NCBI RefSeq assembly: GCF_004331155.1
Contig: NZ_SJNZ01000023.1
Span: 1 to 55,749 of the forward strand
DNA: 55,749 nt
Source of the DNA: Acinetobacter terrestris
Lineage (GTDB): Bacteria; Pseudomonadota; Gammaproteobacteria; Pseudomonadales; Moraxellaceae
Reading direction: 5' to 3'
Within the stretch, counting starts at the first letter, position 1; each line of letters starts with the position of its first letter. Both the position numbers and the translations under genes were made by a program. Under the pieces are notes generated by a model. The model was not told the DNA's origin, searched no databases, and was given only the letters and a program-made list of their open reading frames with translations. Positions 37,287 through 46,914 of the stretch are shown here, piece after piece.

Positions 37287-38567
37287 ATGGCATTAATCGT
37301 TCAAAAATATGGCGGTACCTCTATGGGTACTCCCGAGCGCATTTTAAATGTTGCTCGTCGTGTAAAGCGCTGGCATGACCACGGCCACAAGGTAGTGGTT
37401 GTTGTATCAGCAATGAGTGGCGAAACCAACCGTCTGCTTGCTTTAGCGAAGGCCATTACCGAAACCCCTGACCCGCGTGAACTCGACCAAATGGTCTCTA
37501 CCGGTGAGCAGGTTACGATTTCTATGTTAGCGATGGCACTTAACTCTATTGGTGTTGAAGCAAAATCGCTCACTGGTCGCCAAGTTGGCATTAAAACAGA
37601 TAGCGCATTCACTAAAGCACGTATCGAAGCAATTGATACGGATGTTTTAACTGAAAATCTAGACGCAGGTCGTGTGCTGGTTGTTGCTGGCTTCCAAGGC
37701 TTTGATGAACAAGGCAATACGACTACTTTAGGTCGTGGCGGTTCAGATACTTCTGGTGTTGCACTTGCTGCTGCACTGAAAGCGGACGAATGCCAGATTT
37801 ACACAGACGTGGATGGTGTTTATACCACCGACCCTCGTGTTGCGCCTAAAGCAAAAAAAGTTGATCGTATTTCTTTTGAAGAAATGCTTGAAATGGCATC
37901 TTTGGGTTCTAAAGTTCTTCAAATTCGTTCAGTTGAATTTGCTGGTAAATACCAAGTGCCTTTACGTGTATTATCCAGTTTTGATAATGACAATGATGGC
38001 GCATTTGACGAAAACTTTAAACAAAACGTCGGCACTCTTATTACTACTGAATTGGAAGACAACATGGAACAGCCAATTATCTCTGGTATCGCATTTAACC
38101 GTGACGAAGCAAAATTGACTATTTTAGGTGTGCCTGATGAACCAGGTATTGCAGCTAAAATCTTATGTCCAATTGGCGATGCTAACGTTGAAGTGGATAT
38201 GATTATCCAGAACGTTGAAGAAGATGGTACAACTGACTTCACCTTTACGGTTAACCGTGGTGAATTAACCAAAGCCAAAACCATTCTTGAAGATACCGCC
38301 AAAAAAATTGGTGCTCGTGAAGTTGCAACACGTTCTGATATCGTAAAAGTATCGATTGTGGGTGTAGGCATGCGTTCACATGCGGGTGTGGCAAGCAAAA
38401 TGTTCACTGCCCTCGCTGAAGAAGGAATCAACATTTTGATGATCTCTACTTCAGAAATTAAAATTTCTGTGATCATTGAAGAAAACTATTTAGAGCTTGC
38501 CGTGCGCACTCTTCACACTGCTTTCGGTTTAGACCGTGAATCTGGTGAATCAAGCGTACGTGCATAA
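37287..38567 (+). CDS. lysC: Aspartate kinase
   Basis: 426 residues, slightly longer than the usual 410 because of a short C-terminal tail. The kinase domain starts IVQKYGGTSMGTPERI, with VVVSAMSGETN and GFQGFDEQGNTTTLGRGGSDTS near 135. Two ACT domains follow (from about 265: ISGIAFNRDEAKLTILGVPDEPG, and 345: VKVSIVGVGMRSHAGVASKMF). It phosphorylates aspartate as the first step to lysine, threonine, methionine and diaminopimelate, and the ACT pair fits feedback control by lysine and threonine. It starts 65 bases after alaS on the same strand. Confidence 0.95.
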   Translation: MALIVQKYGGTSMGTPERILNVARRVKRWHDHGHKVVVVVSAMSGETNRLLALAKAITETPDPRELDQMVSTGEQVTISMLAMALNSIGVEAKSLTGRQVGIKTDSAFTKARIEAIDTDVLTENLDAGRVLVVAGFQGFDEQGNTTTLGRGGSDTSGVALAAALKADECQIYTDVDGVYTTDPRVAPKAKKVDRISFEEMLEMASLGSKVLQIRSVEFAGKYQVPLRVLSSFDNDNDGAFDENFKQNVGTLITTELEDNMEQPIISGIAFNRDEAKLTILGVPDEPGIAAKILCPIGDANVEVDMIIQNVEEDGTTDFTFTVNRGELTKAKTILEDTAKKIGAREVATRSDIVKVSIVGVGMRSHAGVASKMFTALAEEGINILMISTSEIKISVIIEENYLELAVRTLHTAFGLDRESGESSVRA

Positions 38568-38626
38568 TATCGGAAAATGTGTCACAAATTGTCATTGTTA
38601 GACAGTTTTTAAAAAAGTATAAAAAA

Positions 38627-38662
38627 ACAGAGCCACTATAGTTTTTCTTATAGTGGCTCTGT
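38627..38662 (-). terminator. 14-bp hairpin with a minus-strand T-tract between lysC and csrA
   Basis: ACAGAGCCACTATA / TATAGTGGCTCTGT, perfect, with an 8-base loop. On the plus strand it is followed by TATATTAG, on the minus strand by TTTTT. It could act as a lysC 3' hairpin, but by its tract it would terminate minus-strand transcription, for which no gene is visible nearby. Confidence 0.65.
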
Positions 38663-38816
38663 TATATTAGCCATGTGCTTTTAAGAAAATTTTAACCAAA
38701 TGATATATGGGACGAGGTTTGTCACATTACGTTGTTAAAATTTTCTTTGATATTTAAGGTTGTACTTTTTATATTTTAGATCAATTGCAGGTTTAGCATT
38801 TTGCAAGGAGATAAAC

Positions 38817-39080
38817 ATGCTGATTCTGACTAGACGTGTCGGAGAAACATTAATGATTGGGGACCAAGTCAGTGTAACTGTGCTTGGGGTTAAAGGAAAT
38901 CAGGTTCGAATTGGCGTTAATGCTCCAAAAGAAGTATCCGTTCACCGTGAAGAAATTTATCAACGTATTCAACATGAACGCGCTATGCACGAACATCTTC
39001 AACATCTCGATCAAGATTATCAACCTTCTTTCGAAGAAGATAATTTTCCACAGAATACCCAGAATGACTTTAATCGCTAA
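38817..39080 (+). CDS. csrA: Carbon storage regulator CsrA, with C-terminal extension
   Basis: 87 residues from ATG 38817, which has a clear AAGGAG six bases upstream; longer frames to 38760 are not supported. The first 60 residues ([43 protein letters not shown]) are canonical CsrA including the GxxH/R RNA-binding edge (VHREEI). The usual protein is about 61-65 residues. The extra 25 or so are acidic and asparagine/glutamine-rich, as I recall for Acinetobacter and other Moraxellaceae. It is a post-transcriptional regulator binding GGA motifs in mRNA leaders. Same strand as lysC, with its own promoter likely in the 250-base gap. Confidence 0.95.
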   Translation: MLILTRRVGETLMIGDQVSVTVLGVKGNQVRIGVNAPKEVSVHREEIYQRIQHERAMHEHLQHLDQDYQPSFEEDNFPQNTQNDFNR

Positions 39081-39099
39081 GATTAAATGTTTTTCTCCT

Positions 39100-39123
39100 A
39101 AAGCGGCTTATATAAGCCGCTTT
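39100..39123. terminator. Bidirectional terminator csrA / rnhB
   Basis: A 24-base perfect palindrome AAAGCGGCTTAT / ATAAGCCGCTTT, 19 bases after csrA and 22 before the rnhB stop. Confidence 0.75.
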
Positions 39124-39145
39124 AAGTTTATCTAGCTATTGGTTT

Positions 39146-39724
39146 TTAGCTTTGTTCAAGCAAGGCCAAGGCTTTTTTGACCGGTGCATAACTGCGACGA
39201 TGCTGATCAATAACGCCATGCACCGCAATCGCCTCAAAATGAGCTTTGGTTGGATAACCCTTGTGTTTCGCAAAGCCAAATTGCGGATATTGTAAATCAA
39301 GCTCTACCATTTGATGGTCACGGGTGACTTTTGCCAAAATACTGGCAGCTGAAATTTCTGCGTGTATAGCATCTCCGCCCACCACTGCATCACAGCTCAT
39401 CATTAAGCCCTGTGGGACTTTATTTCCATCAACCAACACATGCTCAGGCTGAATTTTTAAAGCCTCTACAGCGCGGCGCATCGCCAACAATGACGCTTGA
39501 AGAATATTGATCTCGTCAATTTCTTCATGACTCGCTTCAGCAATGGCCCAAGCCAAGGCTTTTTCCTGTATTTCTACAAACAGCTTCTCGCGTTTTTTTT
39601 CAGTGAGTTTTTTAGAATCATTCAAGCCCTCAATCGGGTTATTCGGATCTAAAATAACTGCAGCTGCAACCACAGAGCCCACAAGTGGACCACGTCCTGC
39701 TTCATCTGCACCAGCGATTTTCAT
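39146..39724 (-). CDS. rnhB: Ribonuclease HII
   Basis: 192 residues, normal size. It begins [18 protein letters not shown] with the catalytic Asp-Glu of the DEDD set; the later acidic residues are in [10 protein letters not shown] and DAVVGGD, and [11 protein letters not shown] is typical. It cleaves 5' of ribonucleotides in RNA-DNA duplexes to start ribonucleotide excision repair. Convergent with csrA. The usual lpxB neighbour is not present. Confidence 0.95.
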   Translation of the reverse strand: MKIAGADEAGRGPLVGSVVAAAVILDPNNPIEGLNDSKKLTEKKREKLFVEIQEKALAWAIAEASHEEIDEINILQASLLAMRRAVEALKIQPEHVLVDGNKVPQGLMMSCDAVVGGDAIHAEISAASILAKVTRDHQMVELDLQYPQFGFAKHKGYPTKAHFEAIAVHGVIDQHRRSYAPVKKALALLEQS

Positions 39725-39786
39725 AACCTATCTACCTACAAAAAAAGAGGCTGAACAAGTCAGCCTATTTATTACTTCATTAACAA

Positions 39787-40179
39787 TTATTGCACTGCTT
39801 CAGCGACACAGGCATTAATGGTTTTAGTCACTGCATTTGAAACGATCGTAGTACGTGCAGCAGGATCAATCGCTGCGGTTGCCAAATCTACTGCTGTCAC
39901 GCTTTGTGGCGCTTTTTCACTTACACAGCCACAAATTTCTGACTGAATATTTTGTTTTTGAGTTGCAGTCATTAATTTAGTGGCTGTTTGCCATGCAGCA
40001 ATGTTATTCAGCTCAGTTGTACATTTTGCATTGATGGCAATTTTAATTGCCGCGCTACCCAGTTGCTGAGTTGCTGATTGTGTACCTGTTGCACCTGCTG
40101 TACCTGTCGTTGTGCCCGTTGACACACATGCAGTGAGCGCTAAAGTTAAAGGTGCAAGTACAGCAATTAGTTTTTTCAC
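39787..40179 (-). CDS. Putative lipoprotein with four conserved cysteines, paralogue of the 41025 product
   Basis: About 130 residues from a GTG at 40179, chosen because AAAGGA precedes it and the protein then starts MKKLIAVLAPLTLALTAC with a lipobox (LTAC). The longer frame to 40254 lacks a signal sequence. After a Thr/Gly-rich linker, the last 78 residues (CTTELNNIAAWQTA to NACVAEAVQ) align without gaps to the C-terminal 78 of the 41025 protein with 25 identities, including Cys, Trp, ICGCVS and the final Cys. The cysteines probably form two disulfides. Envelope location is inferred; function unknown. Confidence 0.7.
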   Translation of the reverse strand: MKKLIAVLAPLTLALTACVSTGTTTGTAGATGTQSATQQLGSAAIKIAINAKCTTELNNIAAWQTATKLMTATQKQNIQSEICGCVSEKAPQSVTAVDLATAAIDPAARTTIVSNAVTKTINACVAEAVQ

Positions 40180-40402
40180 AGTTAAATCCTTTGTTATAAA
40201 ATCTGTTGCGCATATTCTGCCGAAACTTTCCCCTAGAAGAAATCTATATTTCAAATGAATTTTCCAGGTGAGTATTGTCTGTGCAAAATCAATACAGCTT
40301 TCAGCGTTGCAAGGATTATACGCTTCGTTCCATATTCATCGTTTTTTAAAATATGCGATTTGATTAGCATGCCTAGACTTATAAATTACATGTTGGTCGA
40401 AC

Positions 40403-40957
40403 ATGACAAGCACTTCACAACACTATAGCCGTACAGCACAAATGCTGCATTGGCTGATGGCGGTTATTTTCATTGCCGCATGGTTGATTGGTTTTTATAG
40501 CGGAAATTTTTTAAGTTATGATGTTGATGGCAGCTTTAAAGGCCAAGTCATCAGCTTGCATAAAAACATCGCGACGACGATTATATTTCTGGTCTTGATT
40601 CGTCTGTTTTGGCGCTATACCCACCCCGTTCCACCACTGCCAGACACGATGTCGCCACTCATGAAAGTCTTGGCACATCTTGGGCATTTGGCTTTATATT
40701 TAATGTTGCTTGCATTACCCATTACCGGCTGTTTGTTTAGCTGGAGTGCCGGGCATCCTGCGCCTGTTTTGTATCTATTTGAAATCCCGCGTCTGGTTCA
40801 AGACAACCCTGAACTTTTAGCCATGGTTAAGCCTGTCCATATTTATTTGTCATGGTTTGCTGGTTTTCTGGTGATTGGACATTTTGCTGCAGCGTTAAAA
40901 CATCATTTTATTGATCAAGATCATGTTTTACGCAGTATGACTCGACAAGAAAAATAG
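40403..40957 (+). CDS. cybB: Cytochrome b561 family protein
   Basis: 184 residues with four transmembrane helices and the histidines that bind two b hemes: HWLMAVIF near the N terminus, SLHKNIATTI near 55, HLALYLML near 95 and HIYLSWFAGFLVIGHFAAALKHHF near the C terminus. It belongs to the CybB/YodB type of inner-membrane diheme cytochromes that oxidise quinol and can pass electrons to oxygen or superoxide. Two paralogous exported cysteine proteins lie on both sides in the opposite orientation, an arrangement that may or may not be functional. Confidence 0.88.
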   Translation: MTSTSQHYSRTAQMLHWLMAVIFIAAWLIGFYSGNFLSYDVDGSFKGQVISLHKNIATTIIFLVLIRLFWRYTHPVPPLPDTMSPLMKVLAHLGHLALYLMLLALPITGCLFSWSAGHPAPVLYLFEIPRLVQDNPELLAMVKPVHIYLSWFAGFLVIGHFAAALKHHFIDQDHVLRSMTRQEK

Positions 40958-40978
40958 CCAAATAAAGTGCAATAAAAA

Positions 40979-41009
40979 AGCCGCATTAGTTTATATACCG
41001 ATGCGGCTT
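40979..41009. terminator. Bidirectional hairpin cybB / 41025 gene
   Basis: AAGCCGCAT / ATGCGGCTT with a 13-base loop and an A-tract on the cybB side, giving a T-tract for the minus-strand gene. Confidence 0.7.
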
Positions 41010-41024
41010 GTTCTTGGCTAAAAC

Positions 41025-41384
41025 TCACTTCAGAGCCTCTTGAGCACAGCCTTTAATGCTATTTAATACGGCTTGTTTAATCAGACTATTTTTAGTCTCT
41101 TCACTGACGGATGCCATGGCCAATTCTTTCACAGACACATCATTCAGTGCATGGTCACTCACGCAGCCGCAGATTTGTTTTTGCACCGAACTTTGACGTT
41201 CTGAACTCATGAACAAGGCAGCCGATTTCCAGATTTTCGAATCATTTAATTCACTTTTACACCCTTGTTCAACCACGGGTTTTAACATTTTCTGGGTTAA
41301 AGTAGAATTTTTATCCGTCGCAAAAACCGAGATTGAACCAACCAGCAAAGCAATAACCGCTATCCAGCAAAGACTCTTTTTCAA
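41025..41384 (-). CDS. Small exported protein with four conserved cysteines, paralogue of the 39787 product
   Basis: 119 residues. The signal peptide is MKKSLCWIAVIALLVGSISVFA with probable cleavage after VFA; there is no lipobox, unlike its paralogue. The mature part contains CKSELNDSKIWKSA, QICGCVSDHALNDV and a final IKGCAQEALK, matching the neighbour residue for residue over 78 positions. Periplasmic and disulfide-bonded by inference. I do not recognise the family. Convergent with cybB, with a shared hairpin between them. Confidence 0.7.
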   Translation of the reverse strand: MKKSLCWIAVIALLVGSISVFATDKNSTLTQKMLKPVVEQGCKSELNDSKIWKSAALFMSSERQSSVQKQICGCVSDHALNDVSVKELAMASVSEETKNSLIKQAVLNSIKGCAQEALK

Positions 41385-41485
41385 AATAAAACCTAACTTT
41401 TTACACGCAGTATGATTTAACAGCCATGATTAAGCGGATCAATATTTCAATCCGCTCAATCCAAAAGTATTTTCAAATGGGTGAA

Positions 41486-42490
<1,005 letters not shown>

Positions 42491-42524
42491 TCATCCTTAT
42501 AAAACTTTTTTCAAAAAATAAAAA

Positions 42525-42549
42525 AGGGTGCAAACTGAGTTTACACCCT
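42525..42549 (-). terminator. Intrinsic terminator of the NCS2 permease gene
   Basis: AGGGTG-C-AAAC / GTTT-A-CACCCT with one mismatch and a T-rich minus-strand tail, 18 bases past the stop. It separates the permease from the deaminase gene. Confidence 0.75.
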
Positions 42550-42566
42550 ACTGTGAATTTGGTGAA

Positions 42567-43889
42567 TTAGCCACCAAATGCAGCAAATTTCAATGCCCAA
42601 AGTACAGCAATAATCCAGACCATATATGGAACAGTTTTCGCCTTACCTGTGAATAGTTTGATCAATGCATAGCTGATAAAACCCATCGCAATACCGTCTG
42701 CAATTGAGTACGCAAAAGGCATAAACACAATGGTCAAAAAGGCAGGAACCGCTTCAGTAATGTCATCCCATTCAATATGGACGATACCCTGAATCATCAA
42801 CACACCTACAAACAACAAGGCCGGAGCTGTCGCGAAACCTGGCACAGATTGCGCAAGCGGTGCTAAAAACAGGCATAACAGGAACATCACGCCAACCACA
42901 ACAGCGGTTAAGCCTGTACGGCCACCCGCCGCAACACCTGCAGATGATTCAATATAAGGTGTTGTTGAAGATGTACCCAAAGCTGCGCCTGCAACAATTG
43001 CAGTTGAATCTGCAAAAAGTGCTTTTTTCAAACGCGGTAATTTACCATCTTTCAATAAGCCTGCACGATGTGATACACCGACCAATGTGCCTGTTGAGTC
43101 AAACAGATCAACCAGGAAGAATACAAAAATCACGCCCACTAAGCTTGCAGTGAACAGCCCTTCAAAATCCATTTGCATGAATGTCGGTGCAATAGAAGGA
43201 ATCTCACCAACCACGCCCTGGAACTGGTTATAGCCCAATGCTGTAGAAATGGCAGTAATCACCAAAATACTGATAATAATCGCGCCACGCACCTTAAACT
43301 GGTGCATCACCACAACCATTAAGAAACCAAGCAAGGCCAGAAGTACTGAAGGTTGTTTTAAATCGCCCAAGCCCACCAAGGTTGCTGGATTATCGACAAT
43401 AATGCCGGCATTTTTTAAAGCAACCAGTGCGAGGAACATACCAATACCGCCACCAATCGCCAGTTTTAATGACATTGGAATTGCGTTGACAATGGCTTCA
43501 CGAATTTTAAACATGCTGATCGCAATAAAGATCAAACCTGAAACAAATACCGCAGCCAATGCAGTTTGCCAAGGCACACCCATTCCCATACATACCGAAT
43601 AGGTAAAGTAAGCATTCAGGCCCATACCCGGCGCGAGTGCAATTGGATAATTTGCAACAAGTCCCATCACCAGACAACCGATTGCGGCTGCGAGACAGGT
43701 TGCGACAAACACAGCTCCATGATCCATGCCTGTTTCGGACAAAATCATTGGATTGACAATAATGATGTAACACATGGTTAAGAAAGTGGTTACACCTGCA
43801 AGAACTTCGGTGCGAAAACTGGTTTTGTTTTCGCTTAACTTAAATAAGCGTTCAAGCATATTCTCTGAAGATGGATTAGGAGTCGTCAT
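42567..43889 (-). CDS. NCS2 family purine (adenine/hypoxanthine/guanine) permease
   Basis: 440 residues, about a dozen transmembrane helices. It shows the AzgA/PurP-type NCS2 features: an N-terminal ERLFKLSENKTSFRTEVLAGVTTFLTMCYIIIVNP, the YPIALAPGMGLNAYFTY motif near 80-97, FFLVDLFDSTGTLVG near 265 and SSTTPYIESSAGVAAGGRTGL near 310. These carriers import adenine, hypoxanthine or guanine with protons; the AdeP/GhxP subgroup is likely. The adjacent deaminase suggests adenine use. Its long leader contains a striking 14-bp inverted repeat. Inner membrane. Confidence 0.88.
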   Translation of the reverse strand: MTTPNPSSENMLERLFKLSENKTSFRTEVLAGVTTFLTMCYIIIVNPMILSETGMDHGAVFVATCLAAAIGCLVMGLVANYPIALAPGMGLNAYFTYSVCMGMGVPWQTALAAVFVSGLIFIAISMFKIREAIVNAIPMSLKLAIGGGIGMFLALVALKNAGIIVDNPATLVGLGDLKQPSVLLALLGFLMVVVMHQFKVRGAIIISILVITAISTALGYNQFQGVVGEIPSIAPTFMQMDFEGLFTASLVGVIFVFFLVDLFDSTGTLVGVSHRAGLLKDGKLPRLKKALFADSTAIVAGAALGTSSTTPYIESSAGVAAGGRTGLTAVVVGVMFLLCLFLAPLAQSVPGFATAPALLFVGVLMIQGIVHIEWDDITEAVPAFLTIVFMPFAYSIADGIAMGFISYALIKLFTGKAKTVPYMVWIIAVLWALKFAAFGG

Positions 43890-43928
43890 GACTTTACCCC
43901 GGTAAGTAAACTTTATGCCGTCAGCACG

Positions 43929-43975
43929 CTATAAAATTAATGATCCGCTAGGTCGAATCACCATTAATTTTATAG
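43929..43975 (-). promoter_or_regulatory. 14-bp inverted repeat in the purine permease leader
   Basis: CTATAAAATTAATG / CATTAATTTTATAG, perfect, 19 bases apart, ending 40 bases before the permease ATG. The spacer holds GGTGATTCGACC, a smaller quasi-palindrome. It is either a leader RNA hairpin or an operator. It does not match a purine riboswitch or the E. coli PurR box. Confidence 0.5.
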
Positions 43976-44081
43976 ATGTCTAAGCAATGGATATGCCAAC
44001 TTTTATATTTAAAAACAAGTAGATTGAACAATTTATCAGTGCAGCTAAAACGACCAGATGACAAAAATTGTAAAACAAAAA

Positions 44082-44104
44082 AGCTGCATAAATGTTATGC
44101 AGCT
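44082..44104 (-). terminator. Intrinsic terminator of the 44270 gene
   Basis: 10-bp perfect stem AGCTGCATAA / TTATGCAGCT with a 3-base loop and six T on the minus strand, 166 bases past the stop. Confidence 0.75.
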
Positions 44105-44269
44105 CTACTTCATTTAAATAAATCATATACTTATAAAATAAATATAATGATTCAATTATGGTCGTGGCAAATTATAGCACAATGATTTTTTATTGTTTCT
44201 AAAATTTATTATTCAATAAAATTCAATAGCATATCTATATTTTTTAATTTACCAATCCCGGTTTAGCGA

Positions 44270-44503
44270 CTAAAGTTCACTTGATTTTGCAATTAAGTGA
44301 ACTGAAGAACGAATTGCAACGACTTCATCGAGTTTCTTATAAATAAAATTATGAGGAGATGGCTCAATAATATTGAGTGACTGAGAGCTTTCATGAATTA
44401 ACTGATTCACCTCTCTCTTTTTTTTCATTTCTGCATCTTGGTAAACCCAATAGCCCAGCACTAGCACGGCAAAAATGATGCTTAGAATTAATAATCTTTT
44501 CAT
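44270..44503 (-). CDS. Small hypothetical membrane-anchored protein
   Basis: 77 residues: a basic MKR start, one hydrophobic helix (LLILSIIFAVLVLGYWVY, residues 4-21), then a polar region rich in K, E and S with no recognisable motif. It could be a signal anchor facing the periplasm. The 3' untranslated region before its terminator is unusually long for so small a gene. Confidence 0.5.
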   Translation of the reverse strand: MKRLLILSIIFAVLVLGYWVYQDAEMKKKREVNQLIHESSQSLNIIEPSPHNFIYKKLDEVVAIRSSVHLIAKSSEL

Positions 44504-44647
44504 AACAAAATTTTATCATTCAGGTAACTTTTTATTATATTAACAAACAATCACAATAAAACGTGATGTATTTCACACTTTTCAAAATATTTTTTGTATT
44601 TAAATATAACTATCTCATCATTATAAAGATTATTTTTTCAGCTTTAA

Positions 44648-44673
44648 AAAATCCCGATCAGTTTCGGGATTTT
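44648..44673 (-). terminator. Intrinsic terminator of yaaA
   Basis: 10-bp stem AAAATCCCGA / TCGGGATTTT with a 6-base loop, 20 bases past the yaaA stop. Confidence 0.85.
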
Positions 44674-44693
44674 CCATTATCTACAAAACAACT

Positions 44694-45476
44694 TTAAGCT
44701 GCCTGCTGCTCATCCCGCTTAAATACCAGCTCGCCTTTAAGTGAACTTTCCGCATCAAAATAATAACCATCAATATTAAATGATTTTAAATCTTCAGCCC
44801 GATTGAGCTGGTTTTCAATAATATAGCGTGCCATCAAACCCCGTGCTTTTTTTGCATAGAAACTAATGACTTTGTATTTGCCATTTTTTTGATCCAAGAA
44901 TACAGGCTTAATAATTTCAGCTTTAACTTTAGGCTCAATGACAGATTTATAATATTCATCCGATGCAATATTCACCAATAATTCTGAATTGGCATTTTCC
45001 AGATCTTCATTGATTAAGCCGGTAATACGATCGCCCCAGAATTGGTATAAGTTATGACCACGTGGATTGTTCAATTTTGTGCCCATTTCTAGACGGTACG
45101 GCATCATCAAGTCTAAAGGACGCAACAAACCATAAAGCCCAGATAACATACGTAAATGATCTTGTGCAAATTCAATATGTTGATCATTCAGATCATAGGC
45201 ATTTAAGCCGGTATACACATCTCCTTTAAAGGCAAACAAAGCCTGACGTGCATTAGAGAAATTGAACTCGGACTGCCAGTCATTGAAACGCGCAACATTC
45301 AATTTGGCAATTTTTTCACTTACACTCATTAAGTTGGATAGATCTGCAGCAGACAATTTACGACTTACGTCTATAAGTTCTTGTGAATGTTCCAGCAGTC
45401 TTGGTAAGGTATGTGCATCAGTTGGTAGTGCAGATTCATAATCTAAAGTCTTGGCAGGAGAAATTAAGGCGAGCAT
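44694..45476 (-). CDS. yaaA: Peroxide stress protein YaaA
   Basis: 260 residues from ATG 45476 ([15 protein letters not shown]), which matches the YaaA/DUF328 N terminus exactly; a longer frame to 45506 is unlikely. Other family blocks are [43 protein letters not shown] and [15 protein letters not shown]. In E. coli YaaA lowers free iron and limits damage under hydrogen peroxide. Cytosolic, monocistronic here. No OxyR site could be recognised by eye. Confidence 0.93.
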   Translation of the reverse strand: MLALISPAKTLDYESALPTDAHTLPRLLEHSQELIDVSRKLSAADLSNLMSVSEKIAKLNVARFNDWQSEFNFSNARQALFAFKGDVYTGLNAYDLNDQHIEFAQDHLRMLSGLYGLLRPLDLMMPYRLEMGTKLNNPRGHNLYQFWGDRITGLINEDLENANSELLVNIASDEYYKSVIEPKVKAEIIKPVFLDQKNGKYKVISFYAKKARGLMARYIIENQLNRAEDLKSFNIDGYYFDAESSLKGELVFKRDEQQAA

Positions 45477-45600
45477 GAATAACCTGATCAAAAAATAATT
45501 AAACAAACTATAACAGTAGACTTATTTTATTTCCAATTTGTGTTTTTACTGAACATTATCGGTAAAATACCTCATTCTCCTGTTATTCATCGGTTGTAAT

Positions 45601-46230
45601 ATGTCCGAGCAAATTTTCATTCAAGGTCCTATGGGTCAACTTGAAATTTTTGTTGATTATCCACAGGGTGAAGTGAAAGGATTCGCGGTTGTATGCCACC
45701 CCCATCCCTTGCAAGGCGGTAATCCGCAGCATAAGGTACCTACACTTTTGGCTCAAATGTTTCTTGAGCGTGGTTGTATTGTTTATCGTCCGAGTTTTCG
45801 TGGCTCAGGTCAAAGCGATGGCTTGCATGACGAAGGCTATGGTGAAACGGATGACATTTTAGAAGCCATTAAACAAATTCGCAGTAAACATATTAGCCTG
45901 CCTTTTTATGCAGGTGGTTTTAGTTTTGGCGCCCATGTGATGGCAAAAAGCTATAATGTACTACCTGATGAAATTAAGCCTAAACAATTGATTTTATGTG
46001 GCTTACCTACTGCAACTGTGGCAGGCTTGCGGCATTATGTTACCCCTGCCATTAAAGGTGATATTCTGTTTATCCATGGTGAAGCCGATGAAGTCACTTT
46101 ATTATCTGACTTAATCGAATGGGCTAGACCACAACGTCACCTGTTAACGATATTACCGGGTGCAAACCATTTCTTTACTGGATATTTAAAGCAATTGCGT
46201 GTTGCAATCTCTCGCTTTTTAGTTGCTTAA
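45601..46230 (+). CDS. Alpha/beta hydrolase
   Basis: 209 residues with a compact alpha/beta fold. It shows VVCHPHPLQGGNPQHK (oxyanion region), YRPSFRGSGQSDG, the nucleophile elbow GGFSFGAHVM with Ser in GFSFG near 115, an acid in FIHGEADEV near 160 and the catalytic His in PGANHFF near 190. It matches the COG2945-type predicted esterases, whose substrates are undefined. The start ATG 45601 follows a short promoter region divergent from yaaA. Confidence 0.85.
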   Translation: MSEQIFIQGPMGQLEIFVDYPQGEVKGFAVVCHPHPLQGGNPQHKVPTLLAQMFLERGCIVYRPSFRGSGQSDGLHDEGYGETDDILEAIKQIRSKHISLPFYAGGFSFGAHVMAKSYNVLPDEIKPKQLILCGLPTATVAGLRHYVTPAIKGDILFIHGEADEVTLLSDLIEWARPQRHLLTILPGANHFFTGYLKQLRVAISRFLVA

Positions 46231-46250
46231 CCGGCATAGAAAATGGATCA

Positions 46251-46274
46251 AAAGGCCGTCATCAGACGGTCTTT
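46251..46274 (+). terminator. Intrinsic terminator of the alpha/beta hydrolase gene
   Basis: AAAGGCCGTC / GACGGTCTTT with one G-T pair and an ATCA loop, followed by TTTTAA, 20 bases past the stop. Confidence 0.85.
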
Positions 46275-46382
46275 TTTTAATTTAATTTTTCCAGTAAAAA
46301 TAGCTGTATTGAAATCGCTTTTTATTATTTTTACCAAGCGTGCAAATCCAAAAAGTGACCCATTAAAAATTGAGATGAAAAA

Positions 46383-46406
46383 AATGCGACTTATAAAAGC
46401 CGCATT
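46383..46406 (-). terminator. Intrinsic terminator of the 46425 gene
   Basis: AATGCGACTT / AAGCCGCATT with one mismatch; minus-strand tail TTTTTTTCATC. Confidence 0.7.
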
Positions 46407-46424
46407 GATACTTATATTTTAAGA

Positions 46425-46805
46425 TTAGCCTGTCGTCCATTTAAACTCGCTAAAAGATTCATCTTCTTTTAAAGTGTTCTCAACCGCTTGAGCCAATTGA
46501 TTTAATAGACTTTGTTCGGTAATACGATCTAGCCAATCCTGCTCTTCATCTGGATAGGAGGTAATCTCGCAAACTAAATGCCCTTCTTCATCATGACTCT
46601 GGCAAGTAACAGATAAAGGTAAAGACTGATTGTCTACACTTACAGCAACCTGATCACCACTTTGCGACAAGGTCTGAAAACCGTATTGACCCAATTCTTT
46701 AGACAAAAGATCTGCCACATATTCCTGAGTTACATGACAATCTTTCGGTTGCTGCGACACATGATCATGCTTTTCACAGTTTGCAGTAAATTGTAATTTT
46801 CTCAT
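46425..46805 (-). CDS. Hypothetical small cytosolic protein
   Basis: 126 residues from the ATG at 46805 (MRKLQFTANCEKHD), or 132 from an upstream ATG at 46823; no clear ribosome site decides. The N-terminal third contains C and H residues (TANCEKHDHV, PKDCHV) and the middle has CQSHDEEGHLVCEI. The spacing does not form a standard zinc finger. The rest is acidic and helical. I do not recognise the family. Confidence 0.55.
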   Translation of the reverse strand: MRKLQFTANCEKHDHVSQQPKDCHVTQEYVADLLSKELGQYGFQTLSQSGDQVAVSVDNQSLPLSVTCQSHDEEGHLVCEITSYPDEEQDWLDRITEQSLLNQLAQAVENTLKEDESFSEFKWTTG

Positions 46806-46860
46806 CGGTGCATCCAAACGCATTTTTCTTGTATGGTTTTAGCATAAGCAATAAAAACAA

Positions 46861-46886
46861 AACAGCCAAGCAAAAGCTTGGCTGTT
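46861..46886 (-). terminator. Intrinsic terminator of the pheA-hisC-tyrA/aroA operon
   Basis: 11-bp perfect stem AACAGCCAAGC / GCTTGGCTGTT with an AAAA loop; minus-strand tail TTGTTTTTATT. 28 bases past the stop. Confidence 0.88.
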
Positions 46887-46914
46887 GTATAAAAAATACA
46901 CAATATTAGACTAA

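Noticed and set aside
37919..38476. 185-codon minus-strand frame opposite lysC
   Set aside because: Shadow of lysC codon bias; no start signal and no recognisable domain.
43890..44080. Purine riboswitch upstream of the permease
   Set aside because: The conserved junction and loop sequences of the purine aptamer are not present; only an inverted repeat is seen.
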